A DNA stretch of 64,000 bases from Blepharisma stoltei (GCA_914767885.1 CAJZBQ010000023.1:368501-432500), one strand, 5' to 3'; shown: positions 1-11,628, numbered from the stretch's first letter. Notes: generated from the letters alone by a model not told the origin. Made by a program: numbers and translations.

Positions 1-762
1 GACTTCTTCTGAATTATTCCGCTGGTGGCTTAAGTTGATTTCAGAAACTTTGTATTTGTTTACGTCTCGTCTTCTCATTAATATATATTCATATGTCGTC
101 ATGTTCTTGAACTTAAGCCAAATATGAAATAATATTAGCTGCCCATTGCATATACCTACAATTCCACAAAGAATTATAATTAGCACCACAATAGAAAAAT
201 AAAAATACATTGATTGGTCACTCAATTGCAATTTTTCTTCGATTCTTTTGGAGTCTTCGCTTGAAGTCACTGTTTGTTGGCAAACAATAGAACTTGCTGA
301 GATTATTGTGACGACTAAAATTTGTACACATAAGATTAGATTGAAAAATACTCGATAATTTACGTCGCCGATACAGTTGTTAACTCAAGTGCAGTGATGG
401 TCAAAATTATTTACACACCTTTGACAACGCCGGCAGTGCTTACTGTTCCCACTTACATACTTATCGCAGATTTTGCAAATTTTGGGGTATTTTTTGTTAT
501 TTTTTGCTGATTCAGGCTTGGATTGGCTTGTAGCGTCGATTTCTTTTAATGCAGGATCGCTTGGATCTAAATATGTGCATATAAATCCAAATATTAAAAC
601 TGAGGTAAGGGACATTGCAAATAAACAGCAAAAAACCACGCTGTTTGTATCTGCAAAGGATGGGAGAACTAAAATGCTGAATAAAATGGAAATAATTGCT
701 AGCAAAATTCAGGCTATGATTTGATGTTTATGATATGGTTTGCAAAATCCATTTCTTTTCAT
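1..762 (-). CDS. DHHC palmitoyltransferase (ZDHHC1/11-like), C-terminus beyond window
   Basis: Integral membrane S-acyltransferase. Translated with TGA as Trp, the frame opens at ATG 762 with RNGFCKPYHKHQIIAW, the typical N-terminus of the ZDHHC1/11 type, followed by two hydrophobic segments. A Cys-rich domain follows (CKICDKYV...CRRCQRCV), then the catalytic DHHCTWVNNCIG and a further pair of membrane segments. TTYEYI near the window edge matches the TTxE motif that follows TM4. The Trp after DHHC-T is encoded by TGA, which supports the reassigned code. The reading frame stays open to position 1, so the gene is cut by the window edge. No interruption is seen in the visible part. Confidence 0.9.
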
Positions 763-1202
763 AATATTTAAATAAAAAATTAAAATTACTTTCAAGTGGT
801 TTGCCTGTGTGACATTAATCAGCCTTTAATCATGAAAAAATCTCCAAATTCACTTTTACTTTCCTTACAATTTTTATTTTATATTAAAAAATATTGAGAT
901 AAAGCATTCAGCCTGATTTTTTTATCTATATTTAAATTTAAAATAAAGATACTCAATTTATAATTCCATAATTCTTCTACACTTATTGCATTTCAAATCT
1001 CTTAAAAAATGAAAGAGTTTCAAAATTTCCTCCTCTATCTGATCACTCCTTATAATGAAACGTCAGCTTATTTTCGAAACTCCTTCTTTTTAATATTTTT
1101 CCTAATAAATTCCTAAATAATCCTACTAAATTTTACCCACTCTTATTTAAAACTATTTCATTATCCCAAAGTTTCACATTTTCTTATGCCTTTATAATAA
1201 AA
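763..1202. other. intergenic, AT-rich
   Basis: Divergent intergenic region between the DHHC gene and the Snf7 gene. It is very AT-rich, with no open frame of interest and no repeat shared with the rest of the window. TTTATAATAAAA lies directly before the Snf7 ATG. Confidence 0.6.
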
Positions 1203-1859
1203 ATGCGTCTATTCGGCAAGAAAAAGAAAAAGCAAATGAGCCAAGAAGAAGTCCTCAAAACAATGGAAGGACTCCGTAAAACCCTCGAAGATATTGATAA
1301 GCGAGGAAATCTACTTCAAAACAAAGCCCAGAACGAGCTCCAACAAGCCCTTCAAAGGAAAAAAGTTGGCGATCGAAGCGGAGCCTTAATTTGTCTCAAG
1401 CGCAAAAAAATGTATGAAAGCGAGGTAGCCAAACTTGAAGGATCCCGTATGAACTTGGAACAGCAACTGTTCGCCATTGAAGGAGCAAGTATGAACAAAA
1501 ATATTTTTGACTCACTGAAAACGGGTAACCAAGTCTTAAAAGATGTCCATGGGGAAATAAAAATTGAAGACGTCGACAGGCTAAAAGATGATATGGAAGA
1601 ACAGCAAGATTTATTGCAGGAGATGAATGAAGCCATATCACAGCCAATTGGAATTTTGTCGACAATGGATGAAGATGAGCTTATGGACGAATTAGACCAA
1701 TTAGAAGCTAAGGAATACGAAAAAGACATGCTTGAGGCACAAGCTGGGCCAGCTCTGCAGAACAGAAATAATGTTATTCAAAGAGAGCCTGTGCCTGCTC
1801 AACAAGTAAGTGCAGCGAACGATTTAGACGAACTTTATAACCAAATGCAGATGAGCTAA
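1203..1859 (+). CDS. ESCRT-III subunit Snf7/CHMP4 (Vps32)
   Basis: Core filament subunit of ESCRT-III, which drives membrane scission in multivesicular body formation and cytokinesis. The 218-residue protein starts MRLFGKKKKK, the basic amphipathic N-terminus of CHMP4. It has the charged helical core (QNELQQALQRKKVGDRSGALICLKRKKMYE split over residues 43-72) and an acidic C-terminal half. LDELYNQMQM at the end resembles a MIM-type helix. Length matches the family. A single exon without TGA codons. ATG 1203 is preceded by TTATAATAAAA. Confidence 0.93.
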   Translation: MRLFGKKKKKQMSQEEVLKTMEGLRKTLEDIDKRGNLLQNKAQNELQQALQRKKVGDRSGALICLKRKKMYESEVAKLEGSRMNLEQQLFAIEGASMNKNIFDSLKTGNQVLKDVHGEIKIEDVDRLKDDMEEQQDLLQEMNEAISQPIGILSTMDEDELMDELDQLEAKEYEKDMLEAQAGPALQNRNNVIQREPVPAQQVSAANDLDELYNQMQMS

Positions 1860-1881
1860 ATAAACTTTCATGGTAAAATTG

Positions 1882-4104
1882 TTATGTATATTTCATAGAA
1901 ATCACACCTAGGGCTGTTTTCATTTTTTGTTTTGTAGGTTTTAGTGACTTTAAAAGGCTATTGACGCCGTTTTCAATTGAAGAAATCCTTGCCTTTAAGT
2001 GATTAAAAGAATCACTATTCGCCTGAATCGTGTCTTCAAACATCCCAAGACGATCACGAACTACTACAGTAGAAACTCGTCGTGATTTTCGGTGGTTAAA
2101 GTTCCCTTTGGTTTCAAGATGCCGAGGTATTCCTTCTGCTCTACCTAGGTTTATAAGTGCGGATAATTCTTCTTTTGCTTTTGTGTTCCTTAACCATCGT
2201 TCTTTGGCAATTTTTGTTAGCTTTTTCTGTTGATCAGGAAAGTCTTTTATTGTGCTTTACTCGCAAAGAGTCTTTTTATTGGGGAGGCATTATTTATTTT
2301 CTATACTATATTTAGATATTTTGCCTATTTTATGTTTTTTAAAAGCTATAAGCAAATATAAAATTTTAAGAAAATCATGCTTAGAAATGACCAAAAATTC
2401 TGATAGACCAGCAGCCTGGGCGTTATTGTCTCTTATGGACCGTTTCGTAAGGATTTCAATTTCTCCAATATATGAGCCTTTAAGAAACGATTTATAGCAA
2501 ATTCCATTATTTTCTAATACAAGATTTACTCTACCTTTTACAATAAAAAATACTTCATCTGGAAAAGTGCCTTCTCGATATAAAAAGTCGCAATCTTTGT
2601 GCTGCAAAGGCTTTAGCAGCGGCATTATTGAAATAATAAAAGAAGGGTCTTGGTCTCTGAAGAAAATTAGGTCTTTAACAATCCCGCTGTACATGGTAGC
2701 ACTGACTTCGTATCGTAAGGATTTTGGAAGCTCTTTAAATAGAGAATGCTTATCACTTCATACAGTCCCAACTTTGCTTGTGTTGTATTTAATTATTTCT
2801 CTTATTTTCGATTTATTTTCTGCAGAAATCCCAGTTTCATTTGCAAATTCATGGATTGCTGCTAATTTTGCTGCCAAAATTGACTCCTTTGTATCGATTT
2901 CTGACAGGAATGAAGAAAGCGCACCTATAGTAAAAGAATAGAACCCAATGCCTATTAGCATCCAAATCATAGCCAGCAACTGTTCTAGTTCTGTTCTAGC
3001 TGCAATATCTCCATAACCTACTGTAGTAACTGTTGTCATTGCCCAGTAAATGCTTGCTATATACTTTTCTCATACAGTTTTATCAATATATCCACATCTA
3101 GTCACCCAAGTATCAGGATCAAAATTGTTTATTTTCGCCATAAAGAACCATAAGCAGCCCATTATGTGCACACACAGACAAACTGAAACCAAAAACGTCA
3201 TCAGCTTGTAAAATCGAGAATTTAGCTGCATCATGTCTTGGATTTTGTCAGCTAAATCATGCTTTTTGTAGTGTTTTAAAGCTTTGGCAATTCTTATGAC
3301 TCGTAAAAGCTTGTAAAGCCGGGGAATTCTTAATAACTTGGCAAGGTTGTTAGAGCGAGTTGTGTTTCCGCCTCCACCCATCCAATAATCAATTAGTGTA
3401 TAAGGAACACTAGAAACTGCATCAATAATAAACCAAGTTTTCAAGTAATGCCATATTATATATTTTATATCTGCATGTAGAGTTCCTTCATAGCTATGGA
3501 CTCCACTAATAAAGCTAAAACACATATCAATTATAAATAGTAAATCAATCATAATTTCTATAGTAGTTCATACATCGAAAAATTTTAACTCGGCAAATGC
3601 AAGTCGAAAAGGCATAACAATAGCTGTATATAGCAAAAAAAGAGTCAGAATCATGTCTCATGACCTTTTAAATTTTCCATCAGGATCTATTATATACCAC
3701 GGAATTAATTTTTCGTCACGGTCTCATTTTTTTACCCTAAAGTCTTCTTCTTTGTCAACTTTTTTCTGGAGAATTGAATCAAGGTTCTGTTTGAATTTTT
3801 TGTCTTGATCGAAAACTTCGTTTGAGGTGCCGAAAAGCATAAGCTCTCTTTTGAATTTTTCTAGAATTCGTTGGATTCTTATAATAAAAAATGCTCTTTG
3901 CCACAGCTTCTTGGCATGTGAAGAATATCATGGGGTAACATTGGAATTTGTATTAGTGAAGCTTGGATTTTTAAACCAGCTTTGATTCACAGGAGATCTG
4001 TTTTTCATTGAAATTTCACCTGAAAGTAGTCCATCTAGATCATAGTTTTCGGTAGGAACTGTTGGACATTCAGTTAATAAAGGAATTATTTTTACTCTTG
4101 ACAT
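1882..4104 (-). CDS. cyclic-nucleotide-gated K+ channel (EAG/HCN/KAT-type), one 54-bp IES
   Basis: Voltage-sensing, cyclic-nucleotide-binding potassium channel. From ATG 4104 there is a long cytoplasmic N-terminus, then S1-S6. S4 reads RIPRLYKLLRVIRIAKALKHYKK (written here in two parts with regular Arg/Lys spacing). The pore carries TTVTTVGYGD, the K+ selectivity filter, and a CNB domain follows (FPDEVFFIVKGRVNLV, KGSYIGEIEIL). Several Trp are TGA. The frame meets a TAA near 2290. Coding sequence resumes in the segment 1882-2250, ending SMKYT and TAA at 1882. Removing a TA-bounded 54-bp segment (2248-2301) joins KISKYS to IKDFPDQQKKL. The gene converges on Snf7 with a 22-bp gap. Confidence 0.88.
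2248..2301. other. short TA-bounded IES in the channel gene
   Basis: A 54-bp segment flanked by TA on both sides that carries two in-frame TAA stops in the channel frame. Removal with one TA kept joins the cyclic-nucleotide-binding domain to a C-terminal tail in frame. There is no 15/16-nt GT...AG intron that does the same. It contains CCTCCCC and TTTGCGAGTAAA, vaguely like family A termini. Exact ends are inferred. Confidence 0.55.
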
Positions 4105-4227
4105 ATTTATTCTATTTTTAATGCTAAAAATGCTTTATATATCTATCATGATTTCTTTTTTATTGGAAATCATATAGGCTTTTCAGTGTTTAGATTTTAT
4201 TATCAATATAATTGAATATTAAAAAAT

Positions 4228-7193
4228 TTATCTCTTTGCCCTGAGCTTCTCTATTTCTTGAAAGTATAAAGCTTCATCTATTACGCAGAGCCCAGTGTGA
4301 TCTACTCGGTCAGCAGGATCTCCATATCTTTTGACATTGGTGACAATTTTTTCCTCAGTTAGTTGTCTTCTTGTCAACAAATTTTGTGGCTCAAATCTTC
4401 TTCGCTCATATATTAAAGGCAATTTTTGAGTGATAACTTCTTTATACCCTTCTTGGATTGCTACAGACAATGGGGATGGCGGTCTTTTCTGGATCCTTGG
4501 CCTAGATAGCGACCTTATATTATTTTTTTTAGTTTTTCTCTTATTTGTGGGTTTCTTCTTAAAAGATCTTTTTTCTGATTTGTCACGCATTTTTGGGTTA
4601 AAGCTTTTAGCTGTATTGTGATAAGAATTAAGAACTTTATTTCAATATTCTGGTGTAACAGCATGCTCTTCTTGGAAATACTTAGACTCTCTTCTGGATA
4701 GCTCATTATCTATATTTAATTCTAAATCATCTGATGACCCGTCTTCACTTCCACTTTCTGCTTTCTTTATTGCTTCATTATTTGAATCTTTAAAATAATC
4801 CTCTGGAAGAATTTCTTCTTCTTCCTCCTCAGTCGATAGATTATAGCTGCAAAGGTTTACTATAGAAATAACTGATCCTGTAGCTGCTAATAAGGATTTT
4901 TGATCAAGAAATAGTAATGATTTTACACGTTGTGGAAAAATTATTTCTTGAATTAATTGATTGCTAAAATTTCATAAACGAATTTTTTGATTATTTGCTG
5001 CTGTTAAAAAAATTTGGAAATCTTCAATGAGATCAATTGACAGAACTGCAGAATCTGCATCTGGGACTTTATTTGTCAGTCTATAGAGACTTTTATTTTC
5101 AATTCGAAGCAGCTCAGATTGCCCTGATTCGAAGCCTAAAAATATTTTTGATGGCGATAAAGCTCTAAATGTGCTCAAATTTCTTCTAATATCAATTTTC
5201 TTAGCTTTTTGTAACTGATTTTCACTGAAAAATGAAATTAATAAAATATTACCTGCACATAGAGTAATTAAATACCCAGGAAGTTCTTCTATCATTAGTA
5301 TAACTTCTCTATGGAGAATATATCTTCCATATATAGAATCCAGATTTTCAACCTGCATAAATAGCAAAGCTCCTTTCCCAACTGACATTGCTGCAAACTT
5401 GTGAGGATTTCTTGCTGCATGGGATTCAAAAAAATCAAGATCGTCTTTTAGCTTTTTTTTAATTGCGAGCTCACAGTCATAATGTGGAGGTTTTACATTC
5501 AAAGGTTTAAAAGCTTTAACTGGAGCTAGAACAGCTCGATTTTCAGAATCTTTTATATCTCCAGTGTATATAATTTTTTCAAGCAGGCCTGTTTCTCCTT
5601 CATATCGAAAAATGCACATTGAGCCTGAATAAAGTAATAAAAGAACCCTATCAATTTCTTTTATATAAAACATCTCTTTTACATCATTTGCTGTTGGAGG
5701 AGGATAAATCGTTGTTACTAGCTTTCCAGTCAAATCATATAAAATTACGCTATTGTCCTCACTTAAAACTCCTATGAATTTGTTTATTCACTTAATTTCT
5801 TTTACTGCACTTTTTGATATTGCAAAAAAATCACCTACAAGATTGATCCTGGAAATGCTTAATTTGTTTCCAGTGTACGTCGCTAAAGTGTTTGAGTCAA
5901 TAAATGATATAAAATTAATAGGATTTGTAGGGCTTGAATGAGTTTTAAAAGTATAAATTAAATGAAAATGCTCAATACTCCATATTTTCATAGTGCAGTC
6001 AATAGATGCACTTAAAAATAAATTAGGATTTGAATGGGCTGCTAAGGCTAAAATTGACCGATTATGTCCATCAAAGGTATGGATTGGCTTTGATCTTGAC
6101 CCTAATTTATATACAAAAATTTGGCCTTCACTTGTGGCACATACACAGTATCCTTGTGGTGGGCAATATAAAGTGTCTGTAATCAATGTTCCAGGGCATA
6201 GATCGTCAGCTTGATTTTGTAGGTCATAAGTTCCTAAACTGAGCACAGCAATTGAGCTTTCGCTCCAGACAGAAAGCCTCTCGAATTTTTTATCAATTCG
6301 CATCCCTTTCATCCAATTCATCTGTAAATCAATGCTTTTTATTAGCTCTATCTCGAACTTTACAAATCCTCCACCAGGGTCTAATAAGAGTCCTTTTTCT
6401 ATATCATATTTGCTTTCACATATAAGCTTCATAACTGTTATATTAGAAATTCCACATAAAATTAGATGGTTTGAGGAATGAATATATGTGACATGCTGAA
6501 TCCTTCCTGGGCCTAGAGTTTCCATTCTTCATATTTCAAATAGATCAGACAGCAAAAATAGCCTGAAATCTGTACTGATTACAACAAAAACGTGGTAAGG
6601 CTCAATATAAGTAAAACAGCAGCATGCGTGAACTCGTAAAATATCAAAGAAAGTGCAAGTATTTTTAAGAGTGCCAAAGCTATCAAATAAATAAAGAGAT
6701 TTTTCATCGAAAGAAGCATAAAGGTTGTAGTTACGAATTCATTCGATTCTTCGAGGAGTAAATTGATGCTTACTCCCTCTCCATAAGCAAACAGAACCAT
6801 AGGAAAAATCTCTATTTGTTGCCCAAATACAACTAAAAATGTTTTTAATATAAATTTTTTTTATGAAATAAATAATTTGATTTTAAGTGATAACTATTAG
6901 AATGAAATCTCTCGCTAATATTATTAATTTTAAACAGCCGCATTTAAAACAAATTACTCTCCAATCAGGATTTTTAAATTTAGAAAATAAATTTATTATT
7001 AAACTTTTTAAAAAAAATTCAACCCCTCTGTGAGCGAACAATATTTTTTGTTCACGCGGGGGGAGCTAGTAAAAGAAGTTTCGGGGATAAGCCCAAAGAC
7101 TTGCTCTGGAGATTTTTGGGGTCTTCTTGGCTGGGATTTGTATGAGTTGATACAATCATGACGAGTTAAAGACTTTTTCTCCGGCCTGCTCAT
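4228..7193 (-). CDS. WD40-repeat protein with charged C-terminal tail, interrupted by a family A MITE
   Basis: A large WD40 protein (about 890 residues after insert removal). ATG 7193 gives MSRPEKKSLTRHDCINSYKS; the frame then runs into the MITE at 7066-6771 and resumes KHQFTPRRIEWIRNYNLYAS. Several beta-propeller repeats follow, e.g. HTFDGHNRSILALAAHS then FLSASIDCTMKIWSI (around residue 270). Trp is often TGA, as at EIK-W-INKF and IRL-W-NFSNQ. The last 200 residues are acidic then strongly basic (STEEEEEEILPEDY, KRSFKKKPTNKRKTKK), ending at TAA 4228. It reads as a propeller scaffold with a tail; orthology is not recognised. The head-to-tail neighbour is the K+ channel, 123 bp away. Confidence 0.85.
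6771..7066. mobile_element. MITE-like IES, family A copy 1
   Basis: A 296-bp insert flanked by TA. It starts TACTCCCTCTCCATAAGC and ends TTCACGCGGGGGGAGC-TA, a diverged copy of the TA-CTCCCCCC...TCCGTGAGTGAACAAAA element. It shares GAAAAATC..CTATTT..TTGCCCAAA near the left end and AATGAAATCTC..GCTAAT in the middle with the other copies. Removal with one TA restores the WD40 frame as SFT-KHQFTP, whereas the uninterrupted frame stops inside the element. Confidence 0.85.
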
Positions 7194-8436
7194 TTTTAAC
7201 TTAAATTATTACTTTTAATCATATGAATAATGCAAATTTGTCCTTTTTGGCAAAAATTGTGCTTTGTGGTTTAAAATATTTATATATTAAAATGGCGTGG
7301 CTAACCAGCCCGCCCTCTTAGCTCCTGTAGATGGTATTCTACAGGGTGCGCAGGGACCTAGAGGAAGGGAGGATGGCATTCTGGAATATGTATCCAGCTG
7401 AGTTTTTCTTGGTTTGGTGAAGCCCAATATCGGGTTGGCCGACCCATAATTTTAACCAATGCCAAGTTATTTGCCTCAGTTGCAAATGAGCACGGAGTTG
7501 GAAAGGGGTTTCCCAGCAGAGCCAATAGCGTTTATCTTGGCCAGCTGGGACTATTCTCCAGTTTTAAACTAAGAGATATATACTAAGCTACGGATTTCCA
7601 TCTTGGCTGAGAGTCTATCATAAATTTCAACTTTTGAATTTTTTAATAGTGGATAGCCCTTCTGACGAACGGCATGGCGGCGCGAGTCGCCTAACGACCA
7701 GGCAGTGATTGCAAGCCCTCGTCCGGCAGGAGCAGCATTCACGATTTTTTTATCACGAAATGGTGAGAAGGCGGGAGGCTACGGGTGGAGATAATCTTTG
7801 CAAAGCTTTTCAATAAGGTTAATTAATGTTGATGATATAAAATATTTTGATTCATTTAATTTTTATTTACTGTTAATTTTTTAAAATGATAATTAGTTAA
7901 AATTATATTAATGATGATGACATTTTAGTAATAATTAATGGGAATTATTTTGAATGTTCCTGGTAGGTAAGTTTTGACTATTGTCAAACACTTTTAGATA
8001 AGGATTAGCAATCAGATGCCACTATATTTTTTCTATTTCTATAATAAAGCTGAAATGTATTTAACACAACAGATTTCGAAAACTCCTAATCTGAGAAACT
8101 ATTAATGACTTACTAGCCATGATAAAAAATTTTAAAAACTCTCAATTTTATTGCTTAATGAGCTATAGGCTTTTTAGATACTTCTAATATAAGAACAATT
8201 ATTATATACTTATTGCATAGTGACGTGATCATATTAATAACTACAACCATTTTTATATTTTTGCATTTACTTACAAATCACCACATTCCAAGATTTTAGA
8301 ATTTCTTAGAAAAATAAATAGCCTCTAGAGTAATGAGCATTTTTATTTTCTAGATTTTTCTTAAATCAATGTTAAATAAACAAATAATATAATCATATTA
8401 ATCTGAATTGAGAATAATGTTTAGTTATTTATAATC
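7194..8436. other. intergenic region containing one retroelement-like copy
   Basis: About 1.2 kb between divergent genes. 7282-7837 is the GC-richer transposon copy described separately. The rest is AT-rich and I see no gene in it. Confidence 0.5.
7282..7837 (+). mobile_element. retroelement-like copy (AAAATGGCG 5' end)
   Basis: A GC-richer island that begins AAAATGGCGTGGCTAACCAG, closely resembling the element start at 37966, and ends in an AT-rich tail (GGTTAATTAATGTTGATGAT). TAAAATATTT occurs on both sides (near 7271 and 7838), a plausible target-site duplication. No long open frame and no reverse transcriptase motif, so it is non-autonomous or truncated. SINE-like nature is inferred. Confidence 0.6.
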
Positions 8437-10748
8437 ATGGACAATATTCAGAACTTATGGTGGCAAGAAGAAGTTCAAATAAACTACAAAAATATTACAA
8501 GCCTCAATAAAAGATTCCTGCAAATAATTACTTCAATGCGAATTTTAGCAATAATTATTTATCCCTCCTGATCCTCACTTTTAAGATTTTTCACATATAT
8601 TTCTATTCATTTATTTGTTTATTTTCTTGTTAAATCAAGTGAAAGCCGGTCAACCCTCCACAAAGCAGTAACTACAGTAATTCTCACAGAATATTGAAAC
8701 TTTTTATGATTATTTGTGTGGTTGCCAAATTTCCCTGGGCATTATGAACTCGGAGAAATGTTTGCATTTGTATCAATGAGCCTATTTTTAAATGCAGTTC
8801 TTACAAACAAATGAATTTTTAATCTGATGATGCTAAAGCATATGTACATTTGGCATATTCATCCATATCTATCTAGCAGTTACTCACAGATTAATTTTGC
8901 TCATTTCATATATGCAATTCTATTTCTCGTATATTTTTGTAATAAAGGTTTTTTTAATAAACAAAAAATTTCGGGTCCAATGATCGTGTACTTTAATAGC
9001 GGTCAGAAATTTTTAAATAGTATAAAATTGGCCCAAATTTTAAGGTTTTTTTGGTCAAATGTCTCACTATCAAAAATGATTCGAACAAATTTTTCCTCTA
9101 GGAAATGTCGCACTAGCAAAAATGCATGATCATTTGACATGAATCCAAAATTTCTCTCGAAAGATTTTTATACCAAAAAGAATTGGAAAAATCAAAAAAT
9201 AAATTAGGTACTATAGCACAATCAACAACAAATGGGATTATCATTTTGACAAATAATGAAATAGTTTTCAATAACTCAAGTATCTTAGAACTGCTCAATT
9301 GCGATTTGCCTTCTTTGTTTTCAGTGATAGAAAAACTGGAATATTGCCCTGAGAAAAAACTGGCGAGATATTCAAACTCAAACTTCTTAATAGATGATGT
9401 TATGCTAACAATGGAAAATATAAACACTGAAGAAATCTGTTTAGGAATAACTAAACTAAATGATATCAATTTAGAATGAAGAGCAAAAAAGATATTATGA
9501 GAAGAAGTCCCTTCATTATTTTTAACAGCAAGAAATGCAAATCAGATTATTGAGCTTGAAAAAAATATAGCAAATGATAAAATGAAGACAATTTTACTAA
9601 GATCAGTTTCTCATGAACTGAAAACTCCTTTAAATGCGATATTGCATTTTACTAATGAAATCCTAGAAAAACATAGAAGTAAACTTAATAGTGAAGATCT
9701 TCAGCAGCTTTCTATGGTTGTTACTTCTTCAAAACTAATGCTATCGCTTATAAACGACTTATTGGACTACTCAAAAATCCTAGCAGGTGTTTTTTCGATC
9801 AGAAAAGTATACACAAATTTTAGAAAAATAATATACAGCACCTGCGAGCTTATTGAAATCCAAGCAAAGCGCAAAGGTTTATCTTATTCATGCCACATTG
9901 ATCCAAATGTCCCAGAAGAAATTTATACAGATCCATTAAGATATGGCCAAGTCCTCCTAAATTTATTAAGTAATGCATTGAAATTTACTATGAAAGGTGG
10001 CATTGAAGTCCATTTTTATATAGATTGCAACAATAAATTAAAATGCCAAGTCAAAGATACAGGAATTGGCATACCTGAAAAAACAATGCAAAAAATTTTC
10101 ACTGCATTTAATTCTCCTAATAACCCGAATTTAAATCCTAATGGATCTGGCCTTGGGCTATCTATATCAAATTATTTAGTAAAAGAACTAGGTGGAGACT
10201 CAATCAAAGTAAAATCCTCTGTTAGTAAAGGCTCTTTATTTTGGTTCTCAATTGATATTTTACAAGAAAAAATACAAATAGAAGACTGTGAAAGTGAGCC
10301 AGATGAAATTGATGACTCTCTTTGCACAGTCATGTCTAGATATAGCAGCTTTGATAGCGGATGCCATTATGATATATTAATTGTAGATGACAATGAATTT
10401 AATTTAGAAGTCTTAGGATCTGTCCTCACAAAATATAATGTCAAATTTGCTGAAGCTTCTGGAGGGAGAGATGCAATTGAAAAAATCAAGCTTCAAGACA
10501 AGTCACATCAATTCAAAGCAGTCATTATGGATTGCAACATGCCTGAATTAGATGGGTTGGAAACCACAAAAGAATTATGTTCAATGTATAAACAAGGTAA
10601 ATTAAGAAAAATACCTTATGTGATAGGGTATTCCGCTTATAGCTCTGATGAAGATAGACAGCTTTCATTGGCTTCTGGGATGATGGACTATTTAATGAAG
10701 CCATGCCCTCCAGAAGAAATCATTGCAACAATAAATAAATATCTATAA
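8437..10748 (+). CDS. hybrid sensor histidine kinase with N-terminal membrane domain and receiver
   Basis: A two-component hybrid kinase. From ATG 8437 there is a multi-pass hydrophobic domain of about 165 residues (several Trp as TGA, e.g. YPS-W-SSLLRF). Next is a PAS-like region (TTNGIIILTNNEIVFNNSS) and the H-box SHELKTPLNAI (phosphoacceptor His). The kinase N-box is NLLSNALKFT, G1 is DTGIGIPE and G2 is GSGLGLSI. The C-terminal receiver has the acidic pair in VDDNEFN, the phosphoacceptor Asp in MDCNMPELDG and the Lys in MKPCPPEE. The frame breaks between 8930 and 9168; removing a TA-bounded segment joins ILFLVY to QKELEKSKNKLG. Ends TAA 10748. Confidence 0.87.
8930..9168. other. TA-bounded IES in the histidine kinase, related to repeat D
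   Basis: Between 8930 and 9168 the frame shifts and contains a TAG in the downstream frame. Excision at TA gives CTC-GTA-TAC-CAA and a continuous protein. The insert carries GGTCCAATGATCGTGTAC and TTTTTTTGGTCAAATGTC. Related strings, some inverted, lie after the DCN1-like gene (49247-49430) and near 34325. Exact ends are inferred. Confidence 0.5.
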
Positions 10749-10787
10749 AAAGTTACTATAATAATTAATAGCTCCTCTTTGCTATTG

Positions 10788-11420
10788 TTAATAGAATTTG
10801 CTGATATACAAATATAAACTCTTATTGCAAAATAATGCACTTACTTTCTTTATATTTATGTTATCAAATTCTTTGAGCGATTTCTTATCCTTAGAAGTGA
10901 GAAGATGGGATATTTCTTCTATATGAGTCATTCCCGTAGCTCCAATCTTGAAATTGTCAGCACGCTCCTTTATAAGATCTCTGGGTTCCTCCATAATGCC
11001 AATGTCCTCGATCCTGAATTCCAGGCCAGACTGTTGGGTCATTATAAAGTCTTTTAAGTGCCAGCATTTCTTCTTTATCCTCAAAAAGTGCATCGATCAG
11101 TCATTCTTTCCTTCGCTGTCCTGCTAAAAATCTCCTATCTTCTATTGCTTGCAAGAAAGGTATTGATTTTCTTTTATATTCGTATAAATCATTCTTCCTC
11201 TATCTCTTTCAGTTCTGGCTTTTTAAATGATAGAGCCCCATAAAAGAAGATGTAAAAAGACAGGCAAGGGAAAGTTTGCTGACTGTTCCAGGGATTCTTC
11301 GACGAGCTGTTCAAAATAGTTGATGTCTGCGCTAATTATAAGCAGGGCCACGTGCTTTTCAGTATGGATTATGATCTTTGTATTGGTGGAAAATGTTGTC
11401 TTCACCTGGAATTTTTATAA
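10788..11420 (-). pseudogene. decayed gene with several frameshifts, product unrecognised
   Basis: Minus-strand protein-like segments lie in successive frames: HTEKHVALLIISADINYF and FEQLVEESLEQ; then GALSFKKPELKEIEEE; then FLQAIEDRRFLAGQRRKEW and IDALFEDKEEMLALK; then RIEDIGIMEEPRDLIKERA up to FDNINIKK. Each step needs a frame change of one or two bases, and no TA-bounded or 15/16-nt removal explains them all. I read it as one gene decayed by at least three indels. No family recognised. It lies 40 bp downstream of the histidine kinase in the opposite direction. Alternatively it is a gene with several unseen short inserts. Confidence 0.4.
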
Positions 11421-11628
11421 AACGAAAAATTGATATGATGAAAGGTAAAGGATTTAATACGGAAATGCAATGAGGCTGAGCTAAATTAAGTCTAGTGAGA
11501 TAAATAATCATAAATTTATTCTAAAATTTTTAAAAAAGAGGAATGAAAATTCAGTTATTTTGAGTTAGAGCTTTTTAATTAGTTTTGGGCAGACTGCAAA
11601 ATAAAATTATTCATCTCTTGTTATAATA

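Noticed and set aside
473-724. Plus-strand ORF of 83 codons
   Set aside because: Antisense shadow of the DHHC gene; the minus strand carries all conserved motifs.
1352-1729. Minus-strand ORFs of 89-125 codons
   Set aside because: Antisense to the clear Snf7 gene; Ser/Leu-rich as expected from reverse-reading Glu/Lys codons.
2030-2941. Three plus-strand ORFs opposite the channel gene
   Set aside because: Antisense shadows; the minus strand carries S1-S6, GYG and the cyclic-nucleotide-binding domain.
7021-7066. A rho-independent-style terminator hairpin from the CCCTC...GGGGG palindrome
   Set aside because: The organism is eukaryotic, and the palindrome is the end of a repeated MITE found within coding regions.
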